DNA of 57,067 nucleotides from Chloroflexota bacterium (GTDB lineage Bacteria > Chloroflexota > Anaerolineae > B4-G1), in the NCBI GenBank assembly GCA_024232355.1, contig JAAEPW010001390.1, positions 1 to 57,067 of the forward strand. The letters run 5' to 3'. Under the pieces are notes generated by a model that ran no database searches, was not told the origin of the DNA, and saw only the letters and a list, made by a program, of their open reading frames with translations. A program made the position numbers and the translations under genes. The stretch's first letter is position 1. The number at the start of each line of letters is the position of its first letter. Of this stretch, positions 27,007-36,348 are shown piece after piece.

Positions 27007-28398
27007 ATGACATTCAGGGATTTTGTGCTGCTGGCAACGGACGTGCAGGAGATCAAGGAGGCGGGACAAAAGCGGATCACCTTCAACCTGCGGGTTCCGC
27101 CCACAGATTTTGGGGAGACGATAGCTGCCATCCCCACAGAGTACGACGCCCGCGAGATGCGCCAGCGACTGCGCGAGCTGGAATCCCGCGCCCTCGACTG
27201 GGCGGGCGTGATCCGCCTGGGCGCGTGGCTGGGTGAGATCCTCTTCCCACCTCCGGTGCGCGAGCTGCTGCTCCAGGCCCTCGCCCGGGTCGAGGCGAAA
27301 GACGAGAGCCTGCGCATCCGCCTGGTCCTGGACGGACCGCTGCATAACGTCCCCTGGGAATACGTCCTCCTCAACCGGGGCGGCGGCGAGGCGACTCAGC
27401 TCGATTTCCTGGGGCTGATGCCCAACGTTTCCATCGTGCGTCACCAAGCGACCACTCTGCCGGCCTGGGACGTCGAGGCCGGGATGCCGGCGCGGATGGT
27501 CGTGGGACTGGCCAGCCCGGCGGGGTATAAAGCGTTGCTCCTAGACAAAGAGCAGCAGGCCATCGAGGCAGCGGTGTCCGGCAACCCACGCATCGAGGCC
27601 ACCTTCGTCCCTGAAGCTACGCCGGAAACCTTGCTCCAGGGGACCGAGCAAGTGCACATCTTCCACTTTGCCGGCCACGGCGATTTCCAGCGTGGAATGG
27701 GTGCCCAACCGGGCACAACAGAGGGGAAAGGCTATCTCGTCTTGGATGATGGCTATGGCGACCCGCAGCCCGTCGAGGCTGACCAGGTGGGGCTCCAACT
27801 GCGCAAGGCCGGCGTGCGCGTGGCGATGCTGGGGGCGTGTGAGAGCGGCCGGCGGGACGACGTCAACGTGTGGAGCAGCGTCGCTGCGGCCCTGCTCAAG
27901 GCAGAGTTGGGCGCGGTGGTGGGGATGCAGTACACGGTCCGCGATGATTGCGCGATCGCGTTTGCCGATGCCTTTTATCGTGCGCTCGTCGCTGGCCTGC
28001 CGATCGACGCGGCGGTGACGGACGGACGGATCGCCGTCACCCAACTGGATGCGCGGGATTGGGGTGTTCCTGTGCTCTATCTGCGCGCTCGGGACGGCGT
28101 GGTATTCCCCGAATATGCTGCCGATCCCAGCCTGGAGGAGACGCGCGAGGATCTCGTGGTGCGCGCCCGGCAGCGGATCGATGAACTGCACGGAAAAGCG
28201 GTGGCGGTCGAGATCAGCACGATGACCCAAGGACAGGTCGAGAGTTGGCAGAACATTGAAACAGTTACCAACGGTGGAGAGGCTACCGGCGTAAAGATCG
28301 GTGAACTTGGCGGCGGGACAGTCAAAGCCGAGCAAAAGGTAGACAAGGTAGACAAGGGTAGCAGTGTGACCGGCGTCAAGATTGACCGGTTGGGATAA
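27007..28398 (+). CDS. CHAT-domain protease with duplicated C-terminal signalling motif
   Basis: A 463-residue protein with ATG 27007 after a purine-rich AGGGGG site. The CHAT (caspase HetF associated with TPRs) domain spans about residues 165-375; H224 in HFAGHGD and C278 in LGACESGR form the dyad. The N-terminal 160 residues are an accessory domain (VLDGPLHNVPWEYVLL). After a helical segment, the extreme C-terminus carries two copies of a motif: QNIETVTNGGEATGVKI (415-431) and QKVDKVDKGSSVTGVKI (443-459). The same motif is near the N-terminus of the STAND ATPase two genes downstream. CHAT proteases cut targets such as gasdermin-like or other protease proteins when activated. The next gene begins two bases after the stop. 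I infer that the C-terminal motif is the activation handle. Confidence 0.9.
   Translation: MTFRDFVLLATDVQEIKEAGQKRITFNLRVPPTDFGETIAAIPTEYDAREMRQRLRELESRALDWAGVIRLGAWLGEILFPPPVRELLLQALARVEAKDESLRIRLVLDGPLHNVPWEYVLLNRGGGEATQLDFLGLMPNVSIVRHQATTLPAWDVEAGMPARMVVGLASPAGYKALLLDKEQQAIEAAVSGNPRIEATFVPEATPETLLQGTEQVHIFHFAGHGDFQRGMGAQPGTTEGKGYLVLDDGYGDPQPVEADQVGLQLRKAGVRVAMLGACESGRRDDVNVWSSVAAALLKAELGAVVGMQYTVRDDCAIAFADAFYRALVAGLPIDAAVTDGRIAVTQLDARDWGVPVLYLRARDGVVFPEYAADPSLEETREDLVVRARQRIDELHGKAVAVEISTMTQGQVESWQNIETVTNGGEATGVKIGELGGGTVKAEQKVDKVDKGSSVTGVKIDRLG
28249..28395 (+). other. duplicated HET-s-like motif at the CHAT C-terminus
   Basis: Two 20-residue units 28 residues apart, starting at 28249 and 28333, share Q1, G9, T13, G14, V15, K16 and I17. 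Ungapped 17-residue matches keeping Q1, G9 and G14 occur at 31462, 14866, 11430 and 51360, each near the N-terminus of a STAND ATPase. Position and pairing fit amyloid signalling motifs, but amyloid formation cannot be judged from sequence alone. Confidence 0.6.
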
Positions 28399-28400
28399 GG

Positions 28401-31340
28401 ATGAGGGAATACAACAATCGGTACGCAGCGTTTGACGAATATGGCTTGCGCCATTTGCCAAGGCATTTGATACGGTCTGGGCGGTGGATAGAGTTGGCAG
28501 ACAAGCTGACGGATTTTGATTTCCTGGAAGCCAAAACTCGGATGCTCTCGGTGCGTGACTTGGAGTTGGACTACCGCAGTGCGTTGGCGGAATGGTCGGG
28601 CGAATCGAAAGGCAGAGAGGTGTTGCAGGCCTTTGAAGAGCGGTTAAGACTAGAATCCCACCACATCTGGCGGGCGCCGGAATTACTATTCTCGCAACTG
28701 TACAACCATTTGACATGGCTAGACACACCGGATGGTCCGATCCACCAGGCATGTGAGCAGGGTCGAGTTGGCCGTTTGGGTTGGCTACGTATGGTCCAGG
28801 ATCCAAGACCCCTTCCTCCGCTTTGGCTCCGTTCGTTGGAGGGGTACACAGGAAATGTAAACAGTGTGGCGGTGACACCAGATGGAAAGTATGTGGTCTC
28901 TGGATCAGATGACGGAATGGTAAAGGTGTGGGAGGTGGGGAGTTGGCGTTTGGTGCACTCGTTGGAGGGTCGCACGGGGTTTGTGAAAACAGTTGCCATA
29001 TCGCCAAATGGACTGTACGTGGTATCAGGTGGAATGGATGGCAGCGTGCAAGTCTGGGATATCCAGAGTGGTCGATTGCTCCGTTCTCTGGAAAGCCATC
29101 AAGGAGTGGTGTTGTCTGTTACCGTATCGCCTGATGGAGCGCGCATCATCTCAGGGGCGAAAGACAATACGGTAAAGGTATGGGATTTGACGAGTGGGGC
29201 GATGTTGAACTCGCTAGAGGGTCATACTGGGGAAGTCCGGTCTGTGGTCGTATCTTCTGACAACGTCCATATCGTTTCCGGCTCAGAGGACAAGACAATC
29301 AACGTATGGGAACTGGCTACTGGCAGATTGTTGCGTTCTTTGGAGGGGCACAAGTTTTGGGTACGATGTGTGGCTGTGACACCCGATAGCAAATTCATTG
29401 TTTCGGGCGCAGATGATATGACGGTGAAAATATGGGAATTGGCCAGTGGGCGATTGCTGCGATCTTCAGAGCATCACACGGCCTGGGTCAATTCGGTGAT
29501 TATTACCGCAGATGGACGATATGTGATCTCGGGATCAGACGATAAGACGGTAAAGATATGGGATTGGAAGGAGAAATCTAGAATACGATCCCTTGAAAGT
29601 CATAGCGGAGCGGTAACTTCCGTAGCGATGATGCCAGATGGGAAACATCTTGTCTCAGGATCGGAGGACAAGACGGTAAATGTATGCACCATTGAGGACG
29701 GAAGTTTGCTGCACACCATAGGCGGTCACACAGGTCTTGTAAAGTCGATGGAGGTGTCACCAGATGGGAGCTGTGTGATTTCGGGTTGTTTGGATAGCGT
29801 CTTGAGAGTGTGGGACTTGTCCAGCGAGCAACTGATTCGGTCTCTCAGCGGACATACGGATTGGGTGATGTCGATCACGGTGACGCCGGATGGGGCACAT
29901 GCGGTATCGGGCTCACTAGATCATACGGTAAAGGTGTGGAATTTGGAGAGCGGAGACCTATGTTATTCTTTGGAAGGTCATACGAGTAGCGTGGTGTCTG
30001 TTGTGGTGTCACCAGATGGTCGACATATTATCTCGGGTTCTCACGATGGGACAGTTAATATCTGGGATCTGAAAAGCAGATGCTTGCACCAGTCTCTGCA
30101 AGGCCATCAAGCCACAGTGAGGTCAGTAGCTGTGACAGCCAATGGAAAGTATGTAGTGTCTGGGGGAAATGATAGCATAGTACGAGTTTGGGATTTGGCC
30201 AGTGGACGTCAAATACATTCTTTAGAAGGGCATACAGGTCTGGTATCGTCTGTGGCCGTGACGCCGGACGGGGAGAAAGTGGTCTCGGGTTCTGATGATG
30301 GGACAGTCAGAATTTGGGAGTTGAAAACTGGGAAATTGGTGCGGTCGATTGAGGATCATATTGGAGAAGTACAATTTGTGGCTGTGACACGGGACGGCAA
30401 GTGTATACTCTCGTGCGCGGGTGAATATTCGATCAAAATGTGGGATTTGGAGAATGGATCTTTGATTCGTAACTTTGAAGGGCACAAGGGCCGAGTCAAC
30501 AAAGTGGCAATGCTGCCTGATGGTTTGCACTTGATGTCGGCATCGGATGACGGAACAGTAAAGATGTGGAACTTGAAAAATGAACACTCCGTTCGTTCTT
30601 TGGAGGGCCACACGGGTCAGGTCAGGCGGCTTGTAGCATTGCCTAATGGGGATCATCTAATCTCCGCCAGCACAGACAAATCAGTAAAAGTATGGGGTCT
30701 GAGAAGCGGGCAATTGATTCGCCTGTTGGATAAATCAGAGTGGGTCAATTTCTTGCCAGTAACGCCGGATGGGCGGTATGTTGTTATGTGGGAAAAGGAT
30801 GAGAAAAACACCGCGATGGTGTATGATTTGTTGAATGACGAATTACGGCATACTTTGGTCGGACATTCGGATCAAGTTGAATCTGGAACAATGACTTTGG
30901 ATGGAAAGTGTTTCATTTCAGGCTCACGGGACAAGACGGTAAAGGTGTGGGAATTATCGAGCGGTAAACTGCTACGCACTTTGGAGGGCCATACAGGTAC
31001 AGTTTTGTCCGTGGCGGTAACGCTAGACGGTAGATATGTGGTCTCGGGGTCAGAGGACAAGACAATCAGGGTGTGGGAATTGTCGAGTGGACGATTGGTG
31101 CATACGTTGGAAGGTCACACAGCTGGGGTTTTGTCTGTGACCATGGCGCCAGATGGATTGAACATTGTGTCGGGGGCATTTGACACTACAGTGAAGGTGT
31201 GGAATTTGGCAAACGGTAATTGTCAGGAGCTGTTCGGCAACGATGCAGCGATTCACAGTATCGTCCTTTCGCCGGATGGCCGTTGGTTGGCTTGTGGTGA
31301 TGATGTTGGGCGAGTGTGGATTTTTGAGTGGGTAAAGTGA
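28401..31340 (+). CDS. ATPase-less WD40 sensor protein, about 20 blades
   Basis: This 979-residue protein starts two bases after the CHAT gene stop and has no ATPase. It opens exactly at the helical linker of the fused STAND-WD40 proteins (FDEYGLRHLPRHL at about 10-22; then LTDFDFLEAKTRMLSVRDLE, and LESHHIWRAPELLFSQLYNHL). From about 145 there are some 20 WD40 units, ending with IFEWVK like the 17.5-kb gene. Linker and last blade are most similar to that gene, which suggests that this one arose by loss of the ATPase half. Its codons are more A/T-rich than its neighbours. It could be a sensor that works with the STAND gene 85 bases downstream, or one that binds the CHAT protease directly. Confidence 0.9.
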   Translation: MREYNNRYAAFDEYGLRHLPRHLIRSGRWIELADKLTDFDFLEAKTRMLSVRDLELDYRSALAEWSGESKGREVLQAFEERLRLESHHIWRAPELLFSQLYNHLTWLDTPDGPIHQACEQGRVGRLGWLRMVQDPRPLPPLWLRSLEGYTGNVNSVAVTPDGKYVVSGSDDGMVKVWEVGSWRLVHSLEGRTGFVKTVAISPNGLYVVSGGMDGSVQVWDIQSGRLLRSLESHQGVVLSVTVSPDGARIISGAKDNTVKVWDLTSGAMLNSLEGHTGEVRSVVVSSDNVHIVSGSEDKTINVWELATGRLLRSLEGHKFWVRCVAVTPDSKFIVSGADDMTVKIWELASGRLLRSSEHHTAWVNSVIITADGRYVISGSDDKTVKIWDWKEKSRIRSLESHSGAVTSVAMMPDGKHLVSGSEDKTVNVCTIEDGSLLHTIGGHTGLVKSMEVSPDGSCVISGCLDSVLRVWDLSSEQLIRSLSGHTDWVMSITVTPDGAHAVSGSLDHTVKVWNLESGDLCYSLEGHTSSVVSVVVSPDGRHIISGSHDGTVNIWDLKSRCLHQSLQGHQATVRSVAVTANGKYVVSGGNDSIVRVWDLASGRQIHSLEGHTGLVSSVAVTPDGEKVVSGSDDGTVRIWELKTGKLVRSIEDHIGEVQFVAVTRDGKCILSCAGEYSIKMWDLENGSLIRNFEGHKGRVNKVAMLPDGLHLMSASDDGTVKMWNLKNEHSVRSLEGHTGQVRRLVALPNGDHLISASTDKSVKVWGLRSGQLIRLLDKSEWVNFLPVTPDGRYVVMWEKDEKNTAMVYDLLNDELRHTLVGHSDQVESGTMTLDGKCFISGSRDKTVKVWELSSGKLLRTLEGHTGTVLSVAVTLDGRYVVSGSEDKTIRVWELSSGRLVHTLEGHTAGVLSVTMAPDGLNIVSGAFDTTVKVWNLANGNCQELFGNDAAIHSIVLSPDGRWLACGDDVGRVWIFEWVK

Positions 31341-31425
31341 GACAAGGAGACGGGGAGACAAAGGGACGCGGTGATGTGGTAGAGAATCCATATACAGTCT
31401 TCAAACATTTGAGGAGGAAACGAAC

Positions 31426-32649
31426 GTGAGCGATGAGAGGATATCGATAGAAACGCACCAACAAGTTGGTGAGGCAGGGGAAGGAACCGAGATCACGGGG
31501 GTAAAGCTCAACATTTATTCTTACTTTAAGGCGAGACCGGCCAACCTACATCGCTCTTTTGATGTCTTGATGCGGGACAAATTGCGCGGATTCGTCGGCA
31601 GGCAGTTTGTGTTTGACGCACTGGACGAGTTTCTGCGCACGCACGATTCAGGTTATTTTATCATCCGTGGCGTGCCGGGCATTGGCAAATCAGCGTTGAT
31701 GGCCAAACTGGTCAACGACAGGGGCTACATTCATCATTTCAACATCGCCTCTCAGAACATCCGCAGCGCGCGGGTTTTCTTGGAGAATGCCTGTGCCCAG
31801 CTCATCACTCGTTATGGATTAAAGCACGAGGAACTGCCGCCAAGAGCATTCGACGATAGTGGATTCCTGATGCAGTGTCTCGGAGAGGCAGCGGCAAACA
31901 GCGAAAATCACCCCATCGTGCTGGCTGTTGATGCGCTGGATGAAGCGGACCGGTTGGGGCTTGCGGCAGCTGTCAATACGCTCTACCTACCGCCATCGCT
32001 TCCCAAAGGCGTGTACATCGTCGTAACCACGCGACCACTGGATGACCTACGGCTGCAAGTATCACAGCAGCAAGCGCTCGATCTGGAGGCGGATTCAGAG
32101 GGCAACTTGCAGGACATCACTACCTACATTGAAACTTATGCCCAGCGGGAGGCAATGCGCGAGCGACTTACGGCCTGGGGCGTAAATGCGGAGCAATTCG
32201 TTGCCGGTCTGCGGAAAAAGAGCCAAGGCAATTTTATGTATCTGGTCTATGTATTGCCGGCGATCGAGCAAGGCAAATTTATCAAGGGCACTCTGGACGA
32301 ATTGCCTTACGGTCTGATGGCTTACTATCAGTGCCATTGGCGACAGATGCGCGAGGGAAACGAGAGCGAGTTTGATGCCGTGTACGAGCCAATCGTGTGC
32401 ATTTTGGGGGTGGCACAAGAACCGGTGACGGTGCAACAAATTGCAAACTGGACCAAGCTGAACCATGGACAAATAAAGACGAACATCAGATTGTGGCGCG
32501 AGTTTTTGGAAGACGAACAAGTGGAAAGTGAACGTCGTTACCGCATCTATCACGCCAGCTTTCAGGACTTTCTGAGGGAGCAAGTAGACTTGGTACGATA
32601 TGACGATATGATCGCCGAGTATTACTTGACGTTAGCAGGATTTGAGTAA
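31426..32649 (+). CDS. sensor-less STAND ATPase with N-terminal signalling motif
   Basis: A 407-residue protein starting at GTG 31426 (GAGGAGG eight bases upstream). Residues 13-29 read QVGEAGEGTEITGVKLN and align without gaps to the CHAT C-terminal motif when begun at Q12 or Q13. The ATPase follows: GFVGRQFVFDALDEFL, Walker A GVPGIGKS (82-89), Walker B IVLAVDALDE (164-173), TTRPLDDL, and a winged-helix-like end (RIYHASFQDFLREQ). It stops where fused homologues continue into the helical linker, so the sensor has been split off. Its TAA overlaps the next ATG by one base (TAATG), coupling translation to the WD40 partner. It likely converts sensor binding into oligomerisation and presents the motif to the CHAT protease. 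Confidence 0.9.
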   Translation: MSDERISIETHQQVGEAGEGTEITGVKLNIYSYFKARPANLHRSFDVLMRDKLRGFVGRQFVFDALDEFLRTHDSGYFIIRGVPGIGKSALMAKLVNDRGYIHHFNIASQNIRSARVFLENACAQLITRYGLKHEELPPRAFDDSGFLMQCLGEAAANSENHPIVLAVDALDEADRLGLAAAVNTLYLPPSLPKGVYIVVTTRPLDDLRLQVSQQQALDLEADSEGNLQDITTYIETYAQREAMRERLTAWGVNAEQFVAGLRKKSQGNFMYLVYVLPAIEQGKFIKGTLDELPYGLMAYYQCHWRQMREGNESEFDAVYEPIVCILGVAQEPVTVQQIANWTKLNHGQIKTNIRLWREFLEDEQVESERRYRIYHASFQDFLREQVDLVRYDDMIAEYYLTLAGFE

Positions 32650-35600
32650 TGAGCAACCCGTATGCTTCGTTCGATGAATATGGTTTTCGACATCTGCCTC
32701 GACACCTGGCACATAGTGGGCGGGTTGAAAAGTTACGCGAGATGCTGTGTGACTTTGATTGGCTGCAAGCCAAACTTGATGTAGTCAACGTTGATGCTCT
32801 CCTAGTGGATTATGATCATCTGCCGGAAGAAACTGAATTGCATATGGTACAAAATGCACTCCGCCTTTCGGCACATATCCTGGCCCAAGACAAGACACAA
32901 CTGGCTGGGCAGCTAATGGGTCGTCTGTTGACCTTTGAACAAACAGAAATCCAGTCCATGCTAGCACGGGCCAGAAAGTATGAAGGCGCGCCATGGTTGC
33001 GCCCGCTTGCGTCGTGTCTGACACGGCCTGGCGGGCCGCTCATCCGCACACTAGGGCGTGCAACGGCAGGGGGATGCATAGTCGTCACACCGGATTGGCG
33101 GCGGATGGTGTCGGTGTTGGGGGCTGGCAAGTTGCAGGTGTGGGATTTGCAGACGGGCGTGTGCGAGCACACACTGAAGGGGCATTTCAAACGGGTCAAT
33201 GTGATCGCACTCACGCCGGATGGGCGCCGGGCAGTATCGGGATCTGATGACAAGACACTGAAAGTATGGGATTTGCAGACGGGTGAATACGAGCGCACGC
33301 TGGTGGGGCATACGCATCGAATCTGTGCGGTTGCCGTCACGCCGGATGGACAGTTGGCGGTGTCGGCTGAATTATTTGACGGGACGATGAAGGTGTGGGA
33401 TTTGCAGACGGGCGAGTGCGAGCGCACACTGGAGGGACATACGGATAGAATTACAGAGATCGTTGTCACGCTGGATGGACAGCGGGCGGTGTCGGCGTCT
33501 TGCGACAAGACGCTGAAGGTGTGGGATTTACAGACGGGTGAATGCAAGCGCACGTTAGAGGGACATACGAAACGAGTCTGGGCGGTCGCCGTTACGCCAG
33601 ATGGGCGGCGGGCAGTGTCGGGGTCTGAGGATAGCACATTGAAAGTGTGGGATTTGCAGACGGGTGCCTGTGAGCACACTCTGAAGGGGCAAGATCCGAA
33701 TATCATCTTGATGAGAGCGCTCTCCGTCACGCCGGATGGGCGGCAGGCAGTATCGTGGTCTAAGGACAACACACTGAAAGTGTGGGATTTGCGGACAGGC
33801 AAATGCGAGCGCACGCTGGAGGGGCAGCATACGGAATACGCCAGGGGAGGGGTGGTCGCTCTCACGCCGGATGGGTGGCGGGGGGTGTCAAAGGCCGGAG
33901 GCACTTCAGGCCTCGCTGACCTAAAGGTGTGGGATTTGCAGACGAACGCGTACGAGCGTATGCCGGATGGACGTGGCTCGATTGAGGCGGTTGTCGTTAC
34001 ACCGGATGGACGGCAGGCAGTATCCAGATACAGACCCGGTCCTGACAGCACCCGTGAACTGCATGTATGGGATTTGCAGACAAGCAAGTGCGAGCGTACA
34101 CTGAAGGGGCATACTGACTGGGTCACTGCGCTCGCTGTCACACCAGATGGGCACCGGGTGGTGTCTGGATCTCACGACACCACGCTAAAGGTATGGGATT
34201 TACGGACGGGCGCGTGTGAGCACACATTGGAGGGGCATATACGCCGGGTTGAGACGGTTGCCATCACGCCGGATGGGCGGCAGGCAGTGTCGGGGTCTGA
34301 AGACAGTACGTTGAAAGTGTGGGATTTACAGACGGGCGTGTGCGAGCGCACGTTGATGGGACATATGCAACGGGTCCTGACAGTTGCTGTCACGCCGGAT
34401 GGGCAGCGGGTGGTATCAAAGGCCGGAGGTGGTTTAGGTAGCCCCACTGAACTAAAGGTGTGGAATTTGCAGACAGGGAAATGCGAAAGCACGCTCAAAG
34501 AATCTAATAGGTTGATCTCCATTACACCAGATGGACAGCGGATTATCTCTGCTTCGGCTAGAACACTCAGCGTATGGGATTTACACACAGGCGATTGTGA
34601 GCGTACGCTGCGTGGGCTAGGTGGAGATACAATCGGGGTGGTCGCCGTCACACCAGATGGGCGACGGGTGGTGTTTACCACTGGTAAATTGCGCGAACAA
34701 TTACAGGTGTGGGATTTACAGATGGGTAGGTGTAAGCACATACTTAAGGAGCATACGGAACAGATCACTTCGGTCGCCGTCACACCGGATGGGCAGCGAG
34801 CGGTGTCTACGTCTAACGACGGTACTCTGAAAGTATGGGATTTGCAGACGGGGAAGTTGATTGCCACCTTCACTGCTGAAGAATCTATCCGTTCTTGTGC
34901 AATTACACTGGATAGTTTGACTGCTGTGGCTGGGAGTAGCGGTGGCCATGTGTACTCTCTACGCTTGGAGAGTGTCCAGCCCAACGCGTCGATTGTCACT
35001 GCTTGGCACAAGTACAATGAAGGCGCTTTTGCTTTCGGCTGTCCCTATTGCCGGAAATGGTCAGAAATTGCACCAGATGATCCGGGAAATGAGTTGCCGT
35101 GTCCGCGTTGTGGCAGGGATGTCAAGCTCAATCCGTTTGTCATCGAGGGAGATTGGCAAAAAGTGGCAGGAGCTTGGGATGGAAACCACTTGGGCACTGA
35201 AGGTGAATTATACACCGAGATCAACAGGCCCAATGGTGGAGACGGTGAACTCCTTGATAAGAGCAGTAGAGGGAAACGCATCTTTATTCTCTCTGACGAC
35301 GATAAACCCGATGGTGCGCGCACCAGCATCGCCGAGTTCGAGGCTATTCTCAGTGAATCTTACGATGTGACTGTTTGGTCCATCGCCCGCGATGGTGTTC
35401 CCACTACCAGTGATTTGGCTGGGTATGGAGCCTACATTATAGACTCTGGCGACTATGCTTTCGACGTCGAAAAAGTCGAGGCTTTGTCTGCCTTGGAAAA
35501 CATTGACAGCGTCAATGTTCCCCAAGACAACGGTGGTGTAATGCTCATTGGTGCTCAACAACTCCCACTGGGCATCAAGTTTGAGCCTATTAACGACTTG

Positions 35601-35900
35601 CAAGTCAACGACGCATCTCACCCCTTGACAGCGGGGTTTGCCCCAGACGAGGTCATCACGTTGCTCGCTTCCGAAAGTAACGTCCCTGCCGCGGCGATTT
35701 CTGATACTAATATCGATGGTGAAACCCAGGTAATCTTTACGCGTGGTCCTGGTAGCTCCAATCCCGGCACACCGGCTCTCATCGCTACCCCTGATATTAT
35801 CGCCGCCTTTGCCTTCTATCGCTTGCCGGAGGACGCTCAACGCACCTTGGCCTTGAACACAGCCAAGTGGTTATTCGGGTTCAACGACGGAGGTTCGTAG
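32649..35900 (+). CDS. WD40 sensor with C-terminal zinc ribbon and amidotransferase-like domain
   Basis: A 1083-residue protein coupled by TAATG to the STAND ATPase. It opens with the shared linker (FDEYGFRHLPRHL; then FDWLQAKLD, and LSAHILAQDKTQLAGQL). About 15 WD40 units follow (TLEGHTKRVWAVAVTPDGRR, LKVWDLQTG), some with long loops (around 33900, 34030 and 34430). Near residue 798 is a zinc ribbon (CPYC, CPRC). The last 200 residues resemble a class I glutamine-amidotransferase-like fold (RIFILSDDD, AYIIDSGDY, NGGVMLIGAQQLPL, HPLTAGF, then a final AKWLFGF); an obvious catalytic Cys is absent, so it may be a binding domain. No close architecture comes to mind. The tail could be a second sensor or an effector. 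Confidence 0.87.
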   Translation: MSNPYASFDEYGFRHLPRHLAHSGRVEKLREMLCDFDWLQAKLDVVNVDALLVDYDHLPEETELHMVQNALRLSAHILAQDKTQLAGQLMGRLLTFEQTEIQSMLARARKYEGAPWLRPLASCLTRPGGPLIRTLGRATAGGCIVVTPDWRRMVSVLGAGKLQVWDLQTGVCEHTLKGHFKRVNVIALTPDGRRAVSGSDDKTLKVWDLQTGEYERTLVGHTHRICAVAVTPDGQLAVSAELFDGTMKVWDLQTGECERTLEGHTDRITEIVVTLDGQRAVSASCDKTLKVWDLQTGECKRTLEGHTKRVWAVAVTPDGRRAVSGSEDSTLKVWDLQTGACEHTLKGQDPNIILMRALSVTPDGRQAVSWSKDNTLKVWDLRTGKCERTLEGQHTEYARGGVVALTPDGWRGVSKAGGTSGLADLKVWDLQTNAYERMPDGRGSIEAVVVTPDGRQAVSRYRPGPDSTRELHVWDLQTSKCERTLKGHTDWVTALAVTPDGHRVVSGSHDTTLKVWDLRTGACEHTLEGHIRRVETVAITPDGRQAVSGSEDSTLKVWDLQTGVCERTLMGHMQRVLTVAVTPDGQRVVSKAGGGLGSPTELKVWNLQTGKCESTLKESNRLISITPDGQRIISASARTLSVWDLHTGDCERTLRGLGGDTIGVVAVTPDGRRVVFTTGKLREQLQVWDLQMGRCKHILKEHTEQITSVAVTPDGQRAVSTSNDGTLKVWDLQTGKLIATFTAEESIRSCAITLDSLTAVAGSSGGHVYSLRLESVQPNASIVTAWHKYNEGAFAFGCPYCRKWSEIAPDDPGNELPCPRCGRDVKLNPFVIEGDWQKVAGAWDGNHLGTEGELYTEINRPNGGDGELLDKSSRGKRIFILSDDDKPDGARTSIAEFEAILSESYDVTVWSIARDGVPTTSDLAGYGAYIIDSGDYAFDVEKVEALSALENIDSVNVPQDNGGVMLIGAQQLPLGIKFEPINDLQVNDASHPLTAGFAPDEVITLLASESNVPAAAISDTNIDGETQVIFTRGPGSSNPGTPALIATPDIIAAFAFYRLPEDAQRTLALNTAKWLFGFNDGGS

Positions 35901-36278
35901 AAGAGGCGATTCATGAAAAGAGGAAATTCCAAATCTACGGAGCAAGTCAATTCGCCATTGCCAGTACTGAAAACTGCATCAAAACATTGGTGACAATTCT
36001 GGAAGCGGTAACCTATCGCTCATTTTGGTCACGAGGACATAGCATAGAAAAAATCATTGAAACACTGAAGGTGGTGAGTTTGCTAAGAAGGAAGCCACAA
36101 TATCGGTGTGTTAGGAATCTCAGCGACTCGATTTCAGGAAATATATCTCTGGTGGTGGTGAACGTTCTCTGTGCTGCGATTGATACCCGATAAAAAACTT
36201 ATCAAGCATATTGCGCTCTCCAGTCTCGTCATTCGCGACACCGTAACTTGAAAGGTGAGCAGATGTCGAAAACGGAAT
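35901..36278. other. gene-free stretch between WD40 genes
   Basis: Nearly 380 bases with no convincing gene. A 108-codon frame crosses it from inside the preceding gene, but it has no ribosome site and no recognisable pattern. It probably represents the remains of a lost STAND partner for the following WD40 gene, since a relic of one lies at its end. Confidence 0.4.
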
Positions 36279-36329
36279 TCGACTTCCTACATCGCCAACC
36301 GTACCCGCGACTTTACTGAGCACGAGTGA
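36279..36329 (+). pseudogene. relic of a STAND ATPase 5' end
   Basis: Fifty bases encode STSYIANRTRDFTEHE followed by a stop, matching the start of the fused STAND proteins (IANRTRDFVGRE) with the Gly-Arg replaced. It is 19 bases before the orphan WD40 gene, so the fused or coupled ATPase was lost. Confidence 0.6.
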
Positions 36330-36348
36330 ATATTAGAGAGTATGAATT

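Noticed and set aside
27541..29007. Minus-strand open frame of 488 codons across the CHAT and WD40 genes
   Set aside because: It lies antisense to two well-supported genes and shows no domain.
35867..36193. 108-codon plus-strand frame
   Set aside because: It begins inside the preceding gene, has no ribosome site and no recognisable pattern.
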